Below are positions 25,383-35,885 of a stretch of DNA of 64,000 bases, piece after piece. Below the pieces are notes generated by a model. That model did not search any database and had not been told where the DNA came from. It saw nothing but the letters and a program-made list of their open reading frames with translations. This DNA comes from a bacterium HR40. Its GTDB lineage: Bacteria > Pseudomonadota > Alphaproteobacteria > Geminicoccales > Geminicoccaceae. Where the stretch lies: contig BEIQ01000001.1 of NCBI GenBank assembly GCA_002898275.1, positions 365,899 to 429,898 of the forward strand, in the 5' to 3' direction. Within the stretch, counting starts at the first letter, position 1. Every line of letters begins with the position of its first letter. Both the position numbers and the translations under genes were made by a program.

Positions 25383-27179
25383 TCAGCCCACCTTGAGGGC
25401 GGCGAGGAAGGCCTCCTGCGGGATTTCGACCCGTCCCACCTGGCGCATGCGCTTCTTCCCCTCCTTCTGCTTTTCGAGCAGCTTGCGCTTGCGGGTGACG
25501 TCGCCGCCATAGCACTTCGCGGTGACGTCCTTGCGGAACGGCCGGATGGTCTCGCGCGCGATGATGCGCGAGCCGATCGCCGCTTGGATGGCGATCTGGA
25601 AAAGCTGTCGGGGGATGAGCTCCTTGAGCTTCTCGCACATGGCCCGACCGCGAGACTCGGCCGCCGAGCGATGGACGATGGTGGCGAGGCTCTCCACCGG
25701 CTCGCCATTGATCAGGATGGACAGCTTGACGAGGTCGCTCGCCTCGTACCCGTCGAGCTGATAGTCGAAGCTGGCGTAGCCGCGGCTCACCGACTTGAGC
25801 TTGTCGTAGAAGTCATACACCACCTCGTTCAGGGGTAGTCGGTAGACCAACATCGCTCGGCTACCGACCCAAGTGAGGTCGAGTTGGCGGCCCCGCCGCG
25901 CCTCGCAAAGCTCGAGGACCGCACCGAGATAGTCCTCGGGGACGAGGATGGTGGCTCGGATCCACGGCTCTTCGATCCTGGCGATCCGGGTGGGATCGGG
26001 ATAATCGGCAGGATTGTGCAGCTCGCGCATGGTACCGTCGGTCAGATGGACCCGGTAGACCACCGACGGGGCGGTGACCACGAGGTCGAGACCGAACTCG
26101 CGCTCGAGCCGCTCCTGAACGATCTCGAGGTGGAGGAGTCCGAGAAAGCCGCAGCGAAAGCCGAGGCCGAGGGCCGTCGAGGTCTCCGGTTCGTAGACGA
26201 AGCTGGCATCGTTGAGCCGGAGCTTGGCGAGGCTGTCGCGCAGATGTTCATAGTCATTGGTGTCGGTGGGGAAGATGCCGCAAAAGACCACGGGCTGACT
26301 CGGCCGGAAGCCGGGAAGGGGCACAGCCGCGGGTCGGCGTTCGTCGGTGATGGTGTCTCCCACCCGGGCATCGGCGATCTCCTTGATGCCGGCGGTTATG
26401 AACCCGATCTCTCCCGGACCGAGCTCCGCGACGTCCCGCGGCTTGGGCGTGAACACGCCGACGCGATCGATCTGGTGGACCGCTCCGGTTCCCATGAAGC
26501 GGATCTTCTGGCCACGACGGAGCACGCCATTGCGGACGCGCAAAAGGGTGACCACTCCGACGTAGGGGTCGTACCAGCTGTCGACGACCAGCGCTTGCAG
26601 GGGTGCGGTGGCGTCGCCGCGCGGCGCGGGCAGGCGGCGGACGATAGCCTCGAGCACCGCCTCGACGCCCTCCCCGGTTTTGGCCGAGATCAGGAGCGCT
26701 TCGGAGGCATCGAGGCCGACGATGTCCTCGATCTGCGCCTTGACCCGCTCCGGGTCGGCCGCCGGCAGGTCGATCTTGTTGAGCACCGGCACGATCTCGA
26801 GGTCCGCGTCGATGGCCTGATAGGCGTTCGCCAGCGTCTGGGCCTCGACGCCCTGGGTGGCGTCGACCAGCAGCAGCGCCCCTTCGCAGGCGCGCAGCGA
26901 GCGGCTCACCTCGTAGGAGAAATCGACATGCCCCGGCGTGTCGACGAGATTGAGGACGTAGGACCGACCGTCCTGCGCCCGGTACTCGAGACGCACCGTC
27001 TGCGCTTTGATGGTGATTCCCCGTTCCCGCTCGATGTCCATCGAATCGAGCACCTGGCTCGTCATCTCGCGGGCGTCGAGCGCGCCGCAGCGCTCGATCA
27101 GGCGATCGGCAAGAGTGGACTTGCCGTGATCGATGTGGGCGATGATGGCGAAATTGCGGATACGCGACAGTTCGACCAT
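25383..27179 (-). CDS. lepA: Elongation factor 4 (LepA), back-translocating GTPase
   Basis: A 598-residue translational GTPase. The G1 motif is AHIDHGKST, with VDTPGHVDF (G3) and [13 protein letters not shown] (G4). The LepA-specific C-terminal domain is seen in [20 protein letters not shown]. It binds ribosomes and promotes recovery of stalled or mistranslocated complexes. It lies 30 bp downstream of pheT in the same direction and is convergent with the sensor kinase, only 12 bp apart. Confidence 0.97.
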   Translation of the reverse strand: MVELSRIRNFAIIAHIDHGKSTLADRLIERCGALDAREMTSQVLDSMDIERERGITIKAQTVRLEYRAQDGRSYVLNLVDTPGHVDFSYEVSRSLRACEGALLLVDATQGVEAQTLANAYQAIDADLEIVPVLNKIDLPAADPERVKAQIEDIVGLDASEALLISAKTGEGVEAVLEAIVRRLPAPRGDATAPLQALVVDSWYDPYVGVVTLLRVRNGVLRRGQKIRFMGTGAVHQIDRVGVFTPKPRDVAELGPGEIGFITAGIKEIADARVGDTITDERRPAAVPLPGFRPSQPVVFCGIFPTDTNDYEHLRDSLAKLRLNDASFVYEPETSTALGLGFRCGFLGLLHLEIVQERLEREFGLDLVVTAPSVVYRVHLTDGTMRELHNPADYPDPTRIARIEEPWIRATILVPEDYLGAVLELCEARRGRQLDLTWVGSRAMLVYRLPLNEVVYDFYDKLKSVSRGYASFDYQLDGYEASDLVKLSILINGEPVESLATIVHRSAAESRGRAMCEKLKELIPRQLFQIAIQAAIGSRIIARETIRPFRKDVTAKCYGGDVTRKRKLLEKQKEGKKRMRQVGRVEIPQEAFLAALKVG

Positions 27180-27209
27180 GCCTCGCCAGAAGGCTCCACG
27201 CAGGATGCG

Positions 27210-29609
27210 TCAGCGGCGCAGCGCGGCGCCGCAGCGGCGGGCTGCCGCGTCCACGATATGGCGCGCCACCTCCTCGATCTCACCCTCTGACAGCGTGCGA
27301 TCGGCTGCCTGCAGCCGCACTGCGACGGCGAGCGACTTCTTCCCTTCGGGGATGCCGGGGCCGGTATAGATGTCGAACAGTTTGACGTCGCGCACGAGCT
27401 TGCGGTCGGCGGCGCGAATGGCCTCGAGGAGCTCGGCGGCCGGCAGGTCGGCGTCGACCAGGAAGGCGAAGTCGCGATCGGCGGGCGGGAAGGGCAGGGG
27501 CTCGAGTGGCGGTCGCCCCTTGCGCGGGCGCGCCTTGGGTTTCGGCAGGAGATCGAGATCGAGCTCGAAGGCGGCAACCGGCACGTCGATGTCGAAGGCA
27601 GCGAGCACCGCCGGATGGAGTTCGCCGAAGGCCCCGAGGAGATTGGGCCCGAGGGCGATGGTGGCGGAACGCCCTGGATGATACCAGGCTGGAGCGTTGC
27701 GGGCGAGCCCGAGAGCTTCCGTGCGCACGCCGAGTTCGGCGAGGATGGCGTAGAGATCGGTCTTGGCGTCGATGGCATCGACCGCGCGTGGTCGTTCCGC
27801 CCAATGCCGGTCGCTTGCTTCGCCGAAGCGCACACCGGCGATCGCCCAGCGCTGGTCGCCCGGTTGCGGGCCGAGGAAACGCGGCCCGACTTCGAACACA
27901 GCGCCCCGTCCGAGGTTGCGGGCGAGATTGCGCGAAGCGGCGCGCAGCAGTCCGGGGAGCAGCGACGGCCGCAGCGTGTCGAGATCGGCGGAGAGGGGAT
28001 TGGCCAACCGGATCGGTCGGTCGGCTCCGAAGCGACGGGCATCCGCCTCGGGCACGAACGACCACGTGACCACCTCGAAAAGACCCTGGGCCGCCGCTGC
28101 ACGCCGGGCGATGGAACGCTGCCGTTGCTCGGCGGTGAGCACGCCCGTGCCGACCGCTTCGGTGCGTGTCACCGGCACCGGCGGAATCTGGGCATAGCCG
28201 TGAATCCGCGCGAGTTCCTCGACGATACAGGCCTCGGTCGCGATGTCGCGCCGCCAGCTGGGGACGACGAGGTCGAAAACGTCCGGCCCGCCCGTCACCT
28301 CGAAGCCGAGAGCCCGCAGGATCCGCTCGACTTCGACGGGCTCGAGACGGATGCCGGCGAGCCGCGGCAGCTGTTCCAGATGGAAGCGAAGCGCTCGCCG
28401 CTCCGGCTCCGGCCGGCCGGCGATCACCGTCTCCCCCGGCTCGCCTCCACAGAGCTCGAGGATCATGCGCGTCGCGAGCTCCGCGGCAGCGAGCACGAAG
28501 CCGTGGTCGAGGCCGCGCTCGAAGCGGGTGCGGGCATCGCTCTCGATGCCGAGGCGGCGACCTGCCCGCGACACCAAGGTGGGGTCGAAGATCGCCACCT
28601 CGAGCAGGACATCGGTGGTGGCCTCCGAGACCGCCGTGCTCTCGCCGCCCATGATGCCGCCCAGCGCCACCGGGCCCGTGGCATCGGCAATCACCACCAT
28701 CCGTTCATCGAGGACATACTCGCGCCCATCGAGGGCGAGCAGCCGTTCGCCCTGCCGGGCGAAGCGGATCGTCAGGTCGCCGGCGAGCTTGCGAGCGTCG
28801 AAGACGTGCAGCGGCCGGCAGAGGTCGAAGGTGAAATAGTTGGTGATGTCCACGAGAGCCGAAATCGGCCTCTGCCCGATCGCCTTGAGCCGACGCTGGA
28901 GCCATTCCGGGCTCGGCCCATTCTCGACCCCGCGGATGATGCGGCCGACGAAGACCGGGCAGGCATGGCCGTAGTCTTCCGGAAAGTCGAGCCGGATCGC
29001 GGGACCGCGCGGACCGCGTGCTGGCACCTCCCGCACCTCGAGCGGCCGCAGCCGTCCCTTGCCGGCCGCCGCCAGGTCGCGGGCGATGCCACGCACACCG
29101 AGGCAGTCCGCGCGGTTGGGAGTGATGGCGAGGTCGAACACTGGCGCCTCGATCCCCAGAACCTCGGCAGCTGGAGTCCCGACCGGAACCTCGACCTTCA
29201 CCTCGACGATCCCGTCGTGGTCCTCGCCTATGCCCAGCTCGCGGGCGGAAAGCAGCATCCCGCGGCTCTCGACGCCCCGGATCACGGCCCGCTTGAGCTG
29301 CGCGCCGGTGCCGGGAATGCGCGCCCCTTCGGGAGCGAAGATGGCGAGCATGCCGGCTCGCGCATTGGCGGCGCCACAGACGACCTGCACCACCCCCTGT
29401 CGGGTCTCGACCTCGCAGAGCTTGAGCCGCTCGGCATTGGGATGAGGCCGTGCCTCGCGCACCCGGACGACCTGAAAGGGGGCGAGATCGGCCACGGGAT
29501 CGTCGAGCCGTTCGACCTCGAGACCGAGATCGGTGAGGGCCTGGGCCAGGGTCGGGGCGTCGAGGTCGGTGTCGAGATGGGTGCGCAGCCAAGGCAGGGT
29601 GAACTTCAT
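27210..29609 (-). CDS. pheT: Phenylalanyl-tRNA synthetase beta subunit
   Basis: A 799-residue class II aaRS subunit. It has an N-terminal tRNA-binding OB domain (about 40-150), the B3/B4 editing domain, B5, a catalytic-like core and a C-terminal anticodon-binding (FDX-ACB) domain ending near GEIEEVARHIVDAAARR. It starts with MKFTLPWLRTHLDTDLD and overlaps the pheS stop by 4 bp, ensuring equal synthesis of the alpha2-beta2 enzyme. Confidence 0.97.
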   Translation of the reverse strand: MKFTLPWLRTHLDTDLDAPTLAQALTDLGLEVERLDDPVADLAPFQVVRVREARPHPNAERLKLCEVETRQGVVQVVCGAANARAGMLAIFAPEGARIPGTGAQLKRAVIRGVESRGMLLSARELGIGEDHDGIVEVKVEVPVGTPAAEVLGIEAPVFDLAITPNRADCLGVRGIARDLAAAGKGRLRPLEVREVPARGPRGPAIRLDFPEDYGHACPVFVGRIIRGVENGPSPEWLQRRLKAIGQRPISALVDITNYFTFDLCRPLHVFDARKLAGDLTIRFARQGERLLALDGREYVLDERMVVIADATGPVALGGIMGGESTAVSEATTDVLLEVAIFDPTLVSRAGRRLGIESDARTRFERGLDHGFVLAAAELATRMILELCGGEPGETVIAGRPEPERRALRFHLEQLPRLAGIRLEPVEVERILRALGFEVTGGPDVFDLVVPSWRRDIATEACIVEELARIHGYAQIPPVPVTRTEAVGTGVLTAEQRQRSIARRAAAAQGLFEVVTWSFVPEADARRFGADRPIRLANPLSADLDTLRPSLLPGLLRAASRNLARNLGRGAVFEVGPRFLGPQPGDQRWAIAGVRFGEASDRHWAERPRAVDAIDAKTDLYAILAELGVRTEALGLARNAPAWYHPGRSATIALGPNLLGAFGELHPAVLAAFDIDVPVAAFELDLDLLPKPKARPRKGRPPLEPLPFPPADRDFAFLVDADLPAAELLEAIRAADRKLVRDVKLFDIYTGPGIPEGKKSLAVAVRLQAADRTLSEGEIEEVARHIVDAAARRCGAALRR

Positions 29610-30700
29610 CGCGACAGGCCGCTCCAGCTCGTCGGAAAGTCGAGGGGTGAAAATCCGTAGTGGCCGCTCCAGCGCAGATCGCCCTCGAAGAAGGTGCGCA
29701 GGTCGGGAATCCCGTACTTGAGCATGGCCAGGCGGTCGATGCCCATGCCGAAGGCAAAGCCCTGCCAGATGTCGGGCGACAATCCGACACCCTCGAGCAC
29801 CCGCGGATGGACCATGCCGCAGCCCAGGATCTCGAGCCAGTCGTTACCGGCGCCGACCACGAGTTCGCCTTCCCCCCGTCGGCAGCCGACGTCCATTTCC
29901 GCCGACGGCTCGGTGAAGGGAAAGAAGCTCGGCCGGAAGCGCACGGGAATGTCGTCGCGCTCGAAGAAGGCGCGGACGAAATCGACGAGACAGCCCTTGA
30001 GATGACCCATATGGGTGCGACGGTCGATCAAGAGTCCCTCGACCTGGTGGAACATAGGGGTGTGGGTCATGTCATAGTCGCGCCGATAGACCCGTCCGGG
30101 CGCGACGATGCGGAAGGGCGGCCGACCGGCCTGCATGGTGCGGATCTGCACCGGGCTCGTGTGGGTGCGCAGCAAAAGCGGCAGGCCGTCCTGCTCCGCC
30201 TCGAGATAGAAGGTGTCCTGCATCTGCCGCGCGGGATGGTCGGGCGGGATGTTGAGGGCGGTGAAATTGTGCCAGTCGTCCTCGACATCCGGCCCCTCCG
30301 CCACGGTGAAGCCCATCTCGGCGAAGATGGCGATCACCTCCTCGGTGACCTGGCTCACCGGATGAATGCGCCCTTGCGGCCGCTCCCGCGGCGGCAGGGT
30401 GACGTCGATCCACTCGCGCGCCAGCCGCTCGGCGAGCTCGCGTTCCTCGAGCTCCTGCCGGCGTCGACGGAGCCGCTCCTCGATACGCTCCTTGAGGGCG
30501 TTGATCGCCGCCCCGGCTGCGGGGCGTTGGTGGGGTGGCAACCGGCCGATGGCCTTGGCGAGCTCGGTGAGCCGGCCTCTGCGGCCGAGCGCCGCCACCC
30601 TGAGCTCCTCGAGCTCGCGGGTGTTCGCGCAACCGTCGATGCGGGCGATCAGCTCCGCCTCGAGCTGGTCGATGTCGGAAACGAAGCTCCTCTCGCTCAT
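29606..30700 (-). CDS. pheS: Phenylalanyl-tRNA synthetase alpha subunit
   Basis: A 364-residue catalytic subunit with class II motifs. Examples are HPARQMQDTFYL, RTHTSPVQIRTM, the phenylalanine-pocket region FRPSFFPFTEPSAEMDV and the C-terminal FAFGMGIDRLAMLKYGI. ATG 30700 is preceded by GGAAGGCCAGGAG, with the nearest AGGAG abutting the start and GGAAGG at a more usual distance. It lies downstream of rplT, separated by two hairpins. Confidence 0.97.
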   Translation of the reverse strand: MSERSFVSDIDQLEAELIARIDGCANTRELEELRVAALGRRGRLTELAKAIGRLPPHQRPAAGAAINALKERIEERLRRRRQELEERELAERLAREWIDVTLPPRERPQGRIHPVSQVTEEVIAIFAEMGFTVAEGPDVEDDWHNFTALNIPPDHPARQMQDTFYLEAEQDGLPLLLRTHTSPVQIRTMQAGRPPFRIVAPGRVYRRDYDMTHTPMFHQVEGLLIDRRTHMGHLKGCLVDFVRAFFERDDIPVRFRPSFFPFTEPSAEMDVGCRRGEGELVVGAGNDWLEILGCGMVHPRVLEGVGLSPDIWQGFAFGMGIDRLAMLKYGIPDLRTFFEGDLRWSGHYGFSPLDFPTSWSGLSR

Positions 30701-30731
30701 CTCCTGGCCTTCCGTCGACGGCAGCCGAGCG

Positions 30732-30758
30732 CCAAAGAGAAAGGGGCCCCGGGGCCCC
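30732..30758 (-). terminator. Terminator/attenuator between rplT and pheS
   Basis: A perfect 16-bp palindrome (GGGGCCCCGGGGCCCC, 30743-30758) is followed on the minus strand by TTTCTCTTT. This is a good intrinsic-terminator arrangement in the rplT-pheS gap. No Phe-rich leader peptide was seen, so the mechanism of any attenuation is unclear. Confidence 0.6.
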
Positions 30759-30776
30759 TCTCGTGGCAGACGAGTG

Positions 30777-30800
30777 CGACGCGGACCTCGGGGTCCGCGT
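30777..30800 (-). repeat. Hairpin immediately downstream of rplT
   Basis: GACGCGGACC and GGTCCGCGTC form a perfect 10-bp stem with a 4-nt loop, starting 5 nt after the rplT stop on the minus strand. Together with the next palindrome it makes a tandem structure before pheS. Confidence 0.5.
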
Positions 30801-30804
30801 CTCT

Positions 30805-31164
30805 TCAGACGCCGAGAGCGGCCCGCGCTTCCCTGACGAGATCGGCGAAGCCGGTCTGGTCGCGCACCGCCAGATCCGCCAGCATCTTCCGATCGAGCTC
30901 GATGCCGGCGAGTTTGAGACCCTGTACGAAGCGACCATAGGTCAGGCCGTTCTGCCGCGCTGCAGCGTTGATACGCTGGATCCACAGCCGGCGGAAGTCG
31001 CGCTTGCGCTGACGACGGTCGCGGTAGGCATATTGCATCGCCCGCTCGACCGCCTGGCGAGCGGTCTTGATGCAGTTCTTCCGGCGACCCCGGTAGCCCT
31101 TCGCCAGCTTGATGATCTTTTTGTGCTTGGCGTGGGCGGTGACACCCCTTTTGACGCGCGCCAT
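30805..31164 (-). CDS. rplT: 50S ribosomal protein L20
   Basis: A 119-residue L20 with the conserved start [19 protein letters not shown], the Arg-rich central part ([20 protein letters not shown]) and the [20 protein letters not shown] segment. It binds 23S rRNA early in 50S assembly and in many bacteria autoregulates the rpmI-rplT operon. It follows rpmI by 29 bp. The usual upstream infC is absent. Confidence 0.97.
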   Translation of the reverse strand: MARVKRGVTAHAKHKKIIKLAKGYRGRRKNCIKTARQAVERAMQYAYRDRRQRKRDFRRLWIQRINAAARQNGLTYGRFVQGLKLAGIELDRKMLADLAVRDQTGFADLVREARAALGV

Positions 31165-31193
31165 GGGTGATGCTCCCCAAGTGTCCGTGTCGC

Positions 31194-31394
31194 TCACGCC
31201 CCGTAGGGCAGCATCCGGCGGATCAGCTTGGCGTCTGCCGCCGCGGCGATGGTCGTTCCCCGCGTGCCGCGCTTGGTCTTGCGCGAGCGGTGGCTGAAGT
31301 TGTGGCGATGGTAGGCATGCGCCCGCCGCACCTTGCCGCTGGCGGTGAAGCGGAAGCGCTTGGCGGCCGAGCGCCTGGTCTTGAGCTTGGGCAT
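31194..31394 (-). CDS. rpmI: 50S ribosomal protein L35
   Basis: A 66-residue L35 ([20 protein letters not shown], then the basic core [13 protein letters not shown]). The frame extends upstream without further ribosomal similarity, so ATG 31394 is the start. It normally follows infC; here the upstream neighbour is the Wzz/kinase gene, 177 bp away, so the operon has been rearranged relative to the common order. Confidence 0.96.
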   Translation of the reverse strand: MPKLKTRRSAAKRFRFTASGKVRRAHAYHRHNFSHRSRKTKRGTRGTTIAAAADAKLIRRMLPYGA

Positions 31395-31571
31395 GGAACG
31401 GAAACTCCGGAAACCTCGGACCGCCCCGATCGGCGGAAGCCCGCGTTTCGTAGCAGCCCCGCAAGCCACCTGCAACACCGGCCGGACGCCGCAGGTGCCG
31501 ACAGGCAAGCCTAGATAGGCGTGCCGGGGCACGCGTCCAGAGCCACGGCCGCACCCGCCCGGGCTGACCCG

Positions 31572-33713
31572 TCAATCCGCATAGTAGACGGAGAGTCGGC
31601 GGGCAAGGCGGCCGCCGGCACCGTCCCCGTAGCGCGCTTGGATCGGTACGCGCACCCGGGTGAGCACTGCCCCGAGCACCCGCGCGCGGGCCGAGCCCAA
31701 GGATTCGAGGGCGTCGCGGGCGACCGGCCCAGGTACCCACCGCGCCCGCACCACGAAGAGAATGCCATCGGCTTCACGGGCGAGCAGCTGGCCGTCGGCG
31801 ACCGCCGCCAGCGGGGCGCTGTCGACCAGCACGAGATCCGCGGTAGCCCGCAACCGGACGAAGAGGTCGCGCAGGCGAGTGCCGGCGAGAAGGCGCGCTG
31901 GCCGGAGGTGGCGCGCACTGCCGGGCAGGAAGACGAAACCGGTACGGTCCTCTCGGCGCACGACCTCCTCGAGCGGCCGTTCGCCCGCCAGAACCTCGGC
32001 GAAGCCCGGACCGTGCGGGCTCGCAAGCCGACCAGCGAGCGACGGCTTGCGCAGATCACCGTCCACCACCACCACCCGCAGCCCTTCGAGGGCGGCGAGT
32101 CCGGCGAGGGCGAGCACGAGGCTGCTCTTGCCCTCGTCCGGCAGGGCCGAGGTGACGAGCAGCACCCGGCTGCCGGTCTGGCCATCCGTGAGGCGGGCGA
32201 GCAGTTCGCGGACCGCTTCGGCGAGACGCGAGCGCGGATGTTCGGCCACCTGCCAATGGGGTGGCAGCTTGCTCGCGCGCCGACGGGGGAGTTCGGGGAT
32301 CAGGGAAAGCGTGGGCAGCCCGAGCTCGCGGGCGATATCGCGGGCGGTGGCGAGCCTGCGATCCAGGCGCTCGCGCAGGAACAGGCCGAGGAGGCCGAAG
32401 CCGAGGCCGGTCGCGGTGGCGAGGGGGAGGACGATCTGCGGCTTGGGGAAGAAAGGGGTGGTCGGTGGCTGGGCTTCGGCCAGGACTCGAGCGTCCGGCT
32501 GTTCCACGGTCTCGGCATCGCTCGTCGCTTCGAACCGGCCGGCGAAGCTCTCGTAGAGCTTGCGGTCGAGCTCGACCTCGCGCTCGAGGCGCCGCTTTTC
32601 CAGCTCTGCCTGGCGGGCCTCGGCGGCGATCCGGCGGATGCGCTCGAGTTCCGCGGCGAGCGCGCTCTCGCGGGTACGGGCTTCGGCGAGCTCGGCATCG
32701 AGCCGCGCCAAGATCGACCGTCGTTCTTCCACGATGCGTCGGCGCAGCTCCTGCTTTTCCCGCTCGACCTCCGCCACCTGCGGGTGCTTGGCACCGTAGA
32801 GGCCGCGGAGTTCGGATTCGCGCCGCAACAGATCGGCTTCCGCGGTCTCGAGAGCGGCAAGGAGCGGGGTCGAGAGGCCCAGTGCCACCGCCTCGCTACC
32901 CTCCTCGGTGCGGCGGCGCAAATGCTGCAGACGGGTCTCGAGCGCCTGCCGGTTGGCACGAGCGAGCAAGTGCTCGCGCTCGAGATCGGCGAGCCGATCG
33001 TTCGCGTGGGCGAGCGCGGTGTCGAAGAGATGCGCGTTCTCTTCTCGGAAGGCGACGAGCTTCGCTTCGGCTTGCGCCACCTGGCGCTCGAGCGCACGCA
33101 GCTTCTCGGCGAACCAGCCCGAGGTGCGGCTGACGTTGGAGAACTTGCCGGCCAGCTGCGCGACGAGCCAGGTCTCGACCAAGAGATTGGCGATGCGCGC
33201 AGCCCGCACGGGATCGCGGTCGCGCACCCGTACCGCCACGACGCGACTCTTGCCCTGGCGCTCGACCTCGAGTGCGGCAAGAAGACGGTCGGCCGCTTCC
33301 GGCAGAGGCTCCATACCCTCGCCACCCTTTTCGGCCTGCAGCCGTGCCAGGACCTCGGAAGCCAGGCCGCGGGAGGCCAGGAGTGCCACCTGGGTATCGA
33401 TCGCGAGACTGTCCCGCTCGGCCGGCGGGGCGTTGTCGACCGCCGAGCTCGCCGGGGACGCGCGGGGGTCGATGACGACCAGGGCCTCGGCGCGGTAGAC
33501 GGGCGGCACGAACATGACGACGAGCCACCCGACCGTCGCGCCGGCGACGGTGGCGCCCACGAGCCACCAGCGCCGCCGCCACAAGAGCCGCAGCAGCTCG
33601 CCCAGGGTGATGCCGTCGTCGTTGGCTGCGCTCGAGGCTCCGGGGGCGATGGACGGGCTCCGCCAGCCGATCGGTCCGCCGCGTTTATAACCGCGGGTTG
33701 AGAATCGGCGCAA
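31572..33713 (-). CDS. Polysaccharide chain-length regulator/tyrosine autokinase (Wzz-CpsD fusion, ExoP-like)
   Basis: A 713-residue inner membrane protein. A Wzz domain with first TM helix at about 45-68 ([20 protein letters not shown]) leads into a long periplasmic coiled-coil region (about 190-400) and a second TM near 430-450. The cytoplasmic BY-kinase domain follows: Walker A-like [13 protein letters not shown]' [22 protein letters not shown]. It would polymerise and export capsule or exopolysaccharide. The C-terminal Tyr cluster is short (SVYYAD). The start is uncertain: TTG at 33713 is the first codon of the frame and no good ATG lies near the N-terminus. No glycosyltransferase genes are adjacent. 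Confidence 0.87.
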   Translation of the reverse strand: MRRFSTRGYKRGGPIGWRSPSIAPGASSAANDDGITLGELLRLLWRRRWWLVGATVAGATVGWLVVMFVPPVYRAEALVVIDPRASPASSAVDNAPPAERDSLAIDTQVALLASRGLASEVLARLQAEKGGEGMEPLPEAADRLLAALEVERQGKSRVVAVRVRDRDPVRAARIANLLVETWLVAQLAGKFSNVSRTSGWFAEKLRALERQVAQAEAKLVAFREENAHLFDTALAHANDRLADLEREHLLARANRQALETRLQHLRRRTEEGSEAVALGLSTPLLAALETAEADLLRRESELRGLYGAKHPQVAEVEREKQELRRRIVEERRSILARLDAELAEARTRESALAAELERIRRIAAEARQAELEKRRLEREVELDRKLYESFAGRFEATSDAETVEQPDARVLAEAQPPTTPFFPKPQIVLPLATATGLGFGLLGLFLRERLDRRLATARDIARELGLPTLSLIPELPRRRASKLPPHWQVAEHPRSRLAEAVRELLARLTDGQTGSRVLLVTSALPDEGKSSLVLALAGLAALEGLRVVVVDGDLRKPSLAGRLASPHGPGFAEVLAGERPLEEVVRREDRTGFVFLPGSARHLRPARLLAGTRLRDLFVRLRATADLVLVDSAPLAAVADGQLLAREADGILFVVRARWVPGPVARDALESLGSARARVLGAVLTRVRVPIQARYGDGAGGRLARRLSVYYAD

Positions 33714-33887
33714 GAGTTGCCACCGCGCGACCTCCGGCAGGATAGAAGTCCTTGCCTGCGACGACGGGTCCCAATGCCGCGAGCCGTCGCGCCCTTGTGT
33801 GGCCCGGACGTTCCCCTAGAGTGTGCGCGGCAGGCAAGGGATCCGGGTATTTCTCGCGCCAGCGGCAGAGCGGGAGGACGGGAGCGG

Positions 33888-35105
33888 ATGCGCTACGAGA
33901 AGTGGTTCGAGGACGCGGTCGCGCGGGTGAAGGCCGAAGGACGCTACCGGATCTTTGCCGATCTCGCCCGCCAGGTCGGGCGCTTCCCGCGTGCCCTGCA
34001 CTACGGGCCGCGAGGGGTGCGGGAGGTGACCGTTTGGTGCTCCAACGACTATCTCGGAATGGGTCAGCATCCGGCAGTGCTGCAGGCGGCACGCGAGGCG
34101 CTCGAGTCCTATGGCGCAGGGGCAGGCGGCACCCGCAACATCTCCGGTACCACTCATCTGCACGTGTTGCTCGAGCGAGAACTCGCCGCTTTGCACGGCA
34201 AGGAAGCGGCATTGTTGTTCACCTCCGGCTATGTCGCCAACGAGGCGGCGATCAGCACCATCGCCCGGCTGCTGCCCGACTGCGTCGTCTTCTCCGATGA
34301 GCTCAACCACGCCTCCATGATCGCCGGCGTGCGTCACTCGGGCTGCGAGAAACGGATCTTCCGGCACAACGATCTCGCCCATCTCGAACAGCTGCTCGCC
34401 GCTGAGCCGCGCGAGCGGCCGAAGCTCGTGGTGTTCGAGAGCGTCTACTCCATGGACGGGGATTTCGGACCGATCCGCGAGATCTGCGATCTGGCCGAGC
34501 GTTACGGCGCCATGACCTATCTCGACGAGGTCCATGCCGTGGGGATGTACGGGCCGCATGGCGCCGGGGTCGCCGAGATGCTCGGCGAAATGCCGCGCAT
34601 CGATGTGATCCAAGGGACGCTCGCCAAGGCCTACGGCTGTATCGGCGGCTATATCGCGAGCTCGCGGGCGGTGGTCGACGCCGTGCGCTCCTACGCTCCG
34701 GGTTTCATCTTCACGACCTCGCTCACGCCGGCGACCGTGGGCGGAGCTCTCGCCTCCGTGCGGCTCCTCGCAGGGCCCGAGGGCGAGAGCCTGCGCGCCC
34801 GTCATCAGGAGCGAGCGCATAGCCTCAAGGCACGACTCCGGGCGGCCGGGCTGCCGGTGATGCCCTCGGTCACCCACATCGTCCCCGTACTCGTGGGCGA
34901 CCCGGTGCGCTGCAAGCAAGCCTCGGACATGCTGCTCGAGGAATTCGGCATCTACATCCAGCCGATCAATTTCCCCACCGTGCCGCGCGGCACCGAACGG
35001 CTGCGCATCACCCCCTCGCCGTTGCACGACGACGCGGAAATGGACCGGCTGGTCGACGCCCTGAGCGAGATCTGGCGGCGGCTAGAGATCCGGCGGGCGG
35101 CCTAG
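33888..35105 (+). CDS. hemA: 5-aminolevulinate synthase
   Basis: A 405-residue PLP enzyme of the alpha-oxoamine synthase family condensing glycine and succinyl-CoA (C4 or Shemin pathway), a hallmark of alphaproteobacteria. Conserved regions are [30 protein letters not shown], the PLP-binding Lys in [14 protein letters not shown] and the C-terminal [15 protein letters not shown] 33888 follows GGGAGGACGGGAGCGG. Succinyl-CoA would come from the TCA genes at 43018-51674, and the haem product is needed for cytochrome cd1. Confidence 0.97.
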   Translation: MRYEKWFEDAVARVKAEGRYRIFADLARQVGRFPRALHYGPRGVREVTVWCSNDYLGMGQHPAVLQAAREALESYGAGAGGTRNISGTTHLHVLLERELAALHGKEAALLFTSGYVANEAAISTIARLLPDCVVFSDELNHASMIAGVRHSGCEKRIFRHNDLAHLEQLLAAEPRERPKLVVFESVYSMDGDFGPIREICDLAERYGAMTYLDEVHAVGMYGPHGAGVAEMLGEMPRIDVIQGTLAKAYGCIGGYIASSRAVVDAVRSYAPGFIFTTSLTPATVGGALASVRLLAGPEGESLRARHQERAHSLKARLRAAGLPVMPSVTHIVPVLVGDPVRCKQASDMLLEEFGIYIQPINFPTVPRGTERLRITPSPLHDDAEMDRLVDALSEIWRRLEIRRAA

Positions 35106-35119
35106 GCTCGGGGCGGCTC

Positions 35120-35788
35120 TCAGCCCTTGTCGCTGTTCTCTTCCCGGCGTGCGTTGGCGCTCCGTACTCCGAGCGCCTCCAGCTGATCCTCGAGCTCGGC
35201 CAGACGTGCCTTGAGCGCTGCGACTTCGGCGCCGAGATCGGCGCGTTCGGCTGGCCGAGCGCGTTCCGCCTGGGCCGCGCTTTCCTCCTTCGCCGGCCGT
35301 GGCGCGAGCGGGTTGAACATCGCCATGGCTTGCTGGAAGAGGGCCATGTTCTGGCGGGTGAGTTCCTCGAACTGGCGAACCGGCAGGAAGCCGGCAAAGG
35401 CGCGCTCGACATACTCGCGCATCTGGTCCTGGTGGCGCGCGAAGGTCTCCATGCTGAGTTCGAGATAGCGCGGCAGAAAGGCGCGCAAGCTGTCGTCGTA
35501 AAAGGCGATGAGCTGGCGCAAAAAGCCGATCGGCAGCAGGTTGCGACCCTTGCTGTCCTCCTCGAGGATGATCTGGGTGAGGACCGAGCGGGTGATGTCT
35601 TCGCCGGTGCGAGCGTCCTGGACGACGAACTCCTTGCCCTCGCGGATCATCCGCGCCAGCTCCTCGAGGGTCACGTAGCTGCTCGAGGCGGTGTTGTAGA
35701 GCCGGCGGTTCGCGTATTTCTTGACGATCGCGACTCGGCCGGCCTGCTGCTGGCCGGACTCTCCCGAACGTCCCTCGTCCCCACTCAT
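35120..35788 (-). CDS. phaR: PhaR, polyhydroxyalkanoate synthesis repressor
   Basis: A 222-residue regulator with the PHB/PHA accumulation DNA-binding domain (IVKKYANRRLYNTASSSYVT, about residues 21-70) and the accumulation C-terminal region (about 85-150, FLPRYLELSMETFARHQDQM). An acidic/coiled-coil tail rich in Ala, Glu and Arg follows. PhaR senses polymer by binding granules and represses phasin genes. It is convergent with hemA (14-bp gap). A perfect inverted repeat sits 25-51 bp upstream of its start. Confidence 0.93.
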   Translation of the reverse strand: MSGDEGRSGESGQQQAGRVAIVKKYANRRLYNTASSSYVTLEELARMIREGKEFVVQDARTGEDITRSVLTQIILEEDSKGRNLLPIGFLRQLIAFYDDSLRAFLPRYLELSMETFARHQDQMREYVERAFAGFLPVRQFEELTRQNMALFQQAMAMFNPLAPRPAKEESAAQAERARPAERADLGAEVAALKARLAELEDQLEALGVRSANARREENSDKG

Positions 35789-35812
35789 CCCCTGCTCCCG
35801 GTCGGCGTCTTG

Positions 35813-35839
35813 GGTTCACACCTCCATCGCGTGTGAACC
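35813..35839. repeat. Inverted repeat GGTTCACAC-N9-GTGTGAACC upstream of phaR
   Basis: A perfect 9-bp inverted repeat with a 9-nt spacer between rplI and phaR. It has no T-tract on either side, so an operator for phaR is as likely as an rplI terminator. Confidence 0.5.
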
Positions 35840-35885
35840 ATGGCCGAAATGGCGATGGGGGAGCCGCGGCACAAGATCCGGACTC

